64,000 bases of DNA from Ardenticatenaceae bacterium (GTDB lineage Bacteria > Chloroflexota > Anaerolineae > Promineifilales > Promineifilaceae), in the NCBI GenBank assembly GCA_020634435.1, contig JACKBS010000007.1:1-64000 (forward strand), in the 5' to 3' direction. Shown here piece after piece: positions 63,322-64,000 of the stretch. The translations under genes and the position numbers were made by a program. Every line of letters starts with the position of its first letter. Position 1 is the stretch's first letter. A model generated the notes under the pieces. It was not told the origin of the DNA. It saw only the letters and a program-made list of their open reading frames with translations, and made no database searches.

Positions 63322-63678
63322 ATGGAAAAGGTAAATCTGGCTCAAAAATTGACGCTGTTTAATGACTATTGGCACCCGCGCATTGTGGGTGAACTCAACG
63401 ATTCACAGGTGAAATTGGTGAAAGTACAGGGAGAATTTGTCTGGCACCACCACGAGCATGAAGACGAGCTGTTTATGGTGCTAAACGGCCGTCTCCAAAT
63501 GCAGTTCCGTGACAAAGATGTGTGGTTGGAAGCAGGCGAGTTCATCATCGTACCGCGCGGCGTAGAACACCGCCCGGTTGCTCCCGAAGAAGTCCACCTG
63601 CTCCTGCTGGAACCCAAGTCTACGCTAAATACCGGCAACGTGATGGATGAGAAAACGGCCGTTGCTGAGTGGATTTAG
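63322..63678 (+). CDS. Cupin-domain protein
   Basis: 118 residues, ATG after AAAGGAAG. A single small cupin barrel: GEFVWHHHEHEDELFMVLNGRLQMQF (metal-binding HxH...E of cupin motif 1) and EAGEFIIVPRGVEHRPVAPEE (motif 2 with Gly, Pro and His). Metal ligands are present. Single-domain cupins of this kind are often isomerases, dioxygenases or sugar-binding regulators. It is divergent from the kinase/hydrolase fusion gene and no specific substrate can be given. Confidence 0.88.
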   Translation: MEKVNLAQKLTLFNDYWHPRIVGELNDSQVKLVKVQGEFVWHHHEHEDELFMVLNGRLQMQFRDKDVWLEAGEFIIVPRGVEHRPVAPEEVHLLLLEPKSTLNTGNVMDEKTAVAEWI

Positions 63679-63717
63679 AATCAAAGAGAGTTGCTCGCAC
63701 CGGGTCTTTTTGCCGAA

Positions 63718-64000
63718 TCACTCATTGGGCAAAGGTGCCGTCACCGTTTGCGTCTGGAGCCTATTTTTTCCAGCAGGTTTTACAAAATGCCCTCTGTTTG
63801 AAGCTTGCTTTAGCAAAATCAGACCAGCCGCTAGACAAACAATCACGGCAATCATGGAGGCTTCCGCACCAAATTGGCCCCCTGAGAGAATATTTGGGCC
63901 AGTTAGCGTGGATTGCAATAAGCCTTGTGCCTCATTGCCAGAGACAGCAACACCAAATATGCCACCTTGGACAAAATTCCAGGCAAAATGAATCCCTATT
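63718..64000 (-). CDS. CPBP-type intramembrane protease, C-terminal part (runs off right edge)
   Basis: The minus-strand frame is open from base 64000 down to the TGA at 63718-63720. It reads IGIHFAWNFVQGGIFGVAVSG, matching the last conserved motif (H-x3-N) of CPBP/Abi intramembrane glutamic proteases, then a final membrane helix (MIAVIVCLAAGLILL) and a basic tail. The catalytic Glu-Glu motif lies outside the window. Family assignment rests on this one motif. Confidence 0.65.
   Translation of the reverse strand, partial: IGIHFAWNFVQGGIFGVAVSGNEAQGLLQSTLTGPNILSGGQFGAEASMIAVIVCLAAGLILLKQASNRGHFVKPAGKNRLQTQTVTAPLPNE

Overview
The window reads as a chromosomal piece of a Chloroflexota bacterium, most likely a filamentous Anaerolineae-type organism. 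This is inferred from gene content, secreted proteins carrying a (Y/F)LP(I/L) tail motif, and overall protein style; no rRNA or marker tree is available here. About 50 protein genes are supported. No tRNA, rRNA or CRISPR array was seen. The most striking feature is at DNA level. The palindrome ACGGCCGT, usually extended to AACGGCCGTT, occurs about 100 times by hand count, in genes and between them, where about one copy is expected by chance. On top of it lie several families of short, word-like repeats (ATCTGCGAAATCTGTGGAT, AATTACCAATTACC, GGAGATTGGAGATT, CGGTAAACGGTAAT, CTCCGCGTTCTCCGCG, AAAAAGTGAAAAGT). They sit at gene borders and, remarkably, in frame inside genes. The landscape resembles the HIP1 palindromes plus short tandem repeats of filamentous cyanobacteria.

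Layout. 1-18 kb: a glycan/envelope region with glycosyltransferases, a phosphohexomutase, GDP-mannose 4,6-dehydratase, a broken DNRLRE surface protein, an HPr-kinase-like protein, PqqD, a lasso-type B2 protease, a GT39-like membrane protein and an AsnB-type amidotransferase, then a palindrome-free probable import (13.6-15.3 kb) and two HlyD-type adaptors. 18-29 kb: a complete alternative chemosensory cluster (cheB, poly-HAMP MCP, cheW, cheR-TPR, cheW, cheA-REC, response regulator) in which cheA is cut by a 0.93 kb IS5-family element. 29-39 kb: pyruvate metabolism, with a dihydroorotate-dehydrogenase-like protein and pyruvate:ferredoxin oxidoreductase, a secreted beta-propeller protein, and pyruvate phosphate dikinase. 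39-51.5 kb: mixed housekeeping and stress genes (ABC exporter, kynureninase, DinB, CBS-type pyrophosphatase, SurE, WYL regulator, secreted propeller, HEXXH protein). 51.5-55 kb: a SARP/NB-ARC/TPR regulator with a repeat-rich upstream region. 55-64 kb: phosphoesterase, uvrB, DinB, AlkC-like alkylation repair protein, dienelactone hydrolase, GT39 protein, a P-loop kinase/alpha-beta hydrolase fusion, cupin and a partial CPBP protease.

How it fits together: the left end supplies activated sugars (phosphohexomutase, Gmd), transferases and possible peptide or protein tailoring for a surface polymer. The che cluster probably controls a surface function rather than flagella, since no motility genes are present. 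PFOR and PPDK join acetyl-CoA, pyruvate and PEP. The right end is enriched in DNA-damage repair. All functions are assigned from motifs read by eye; no database search was run.
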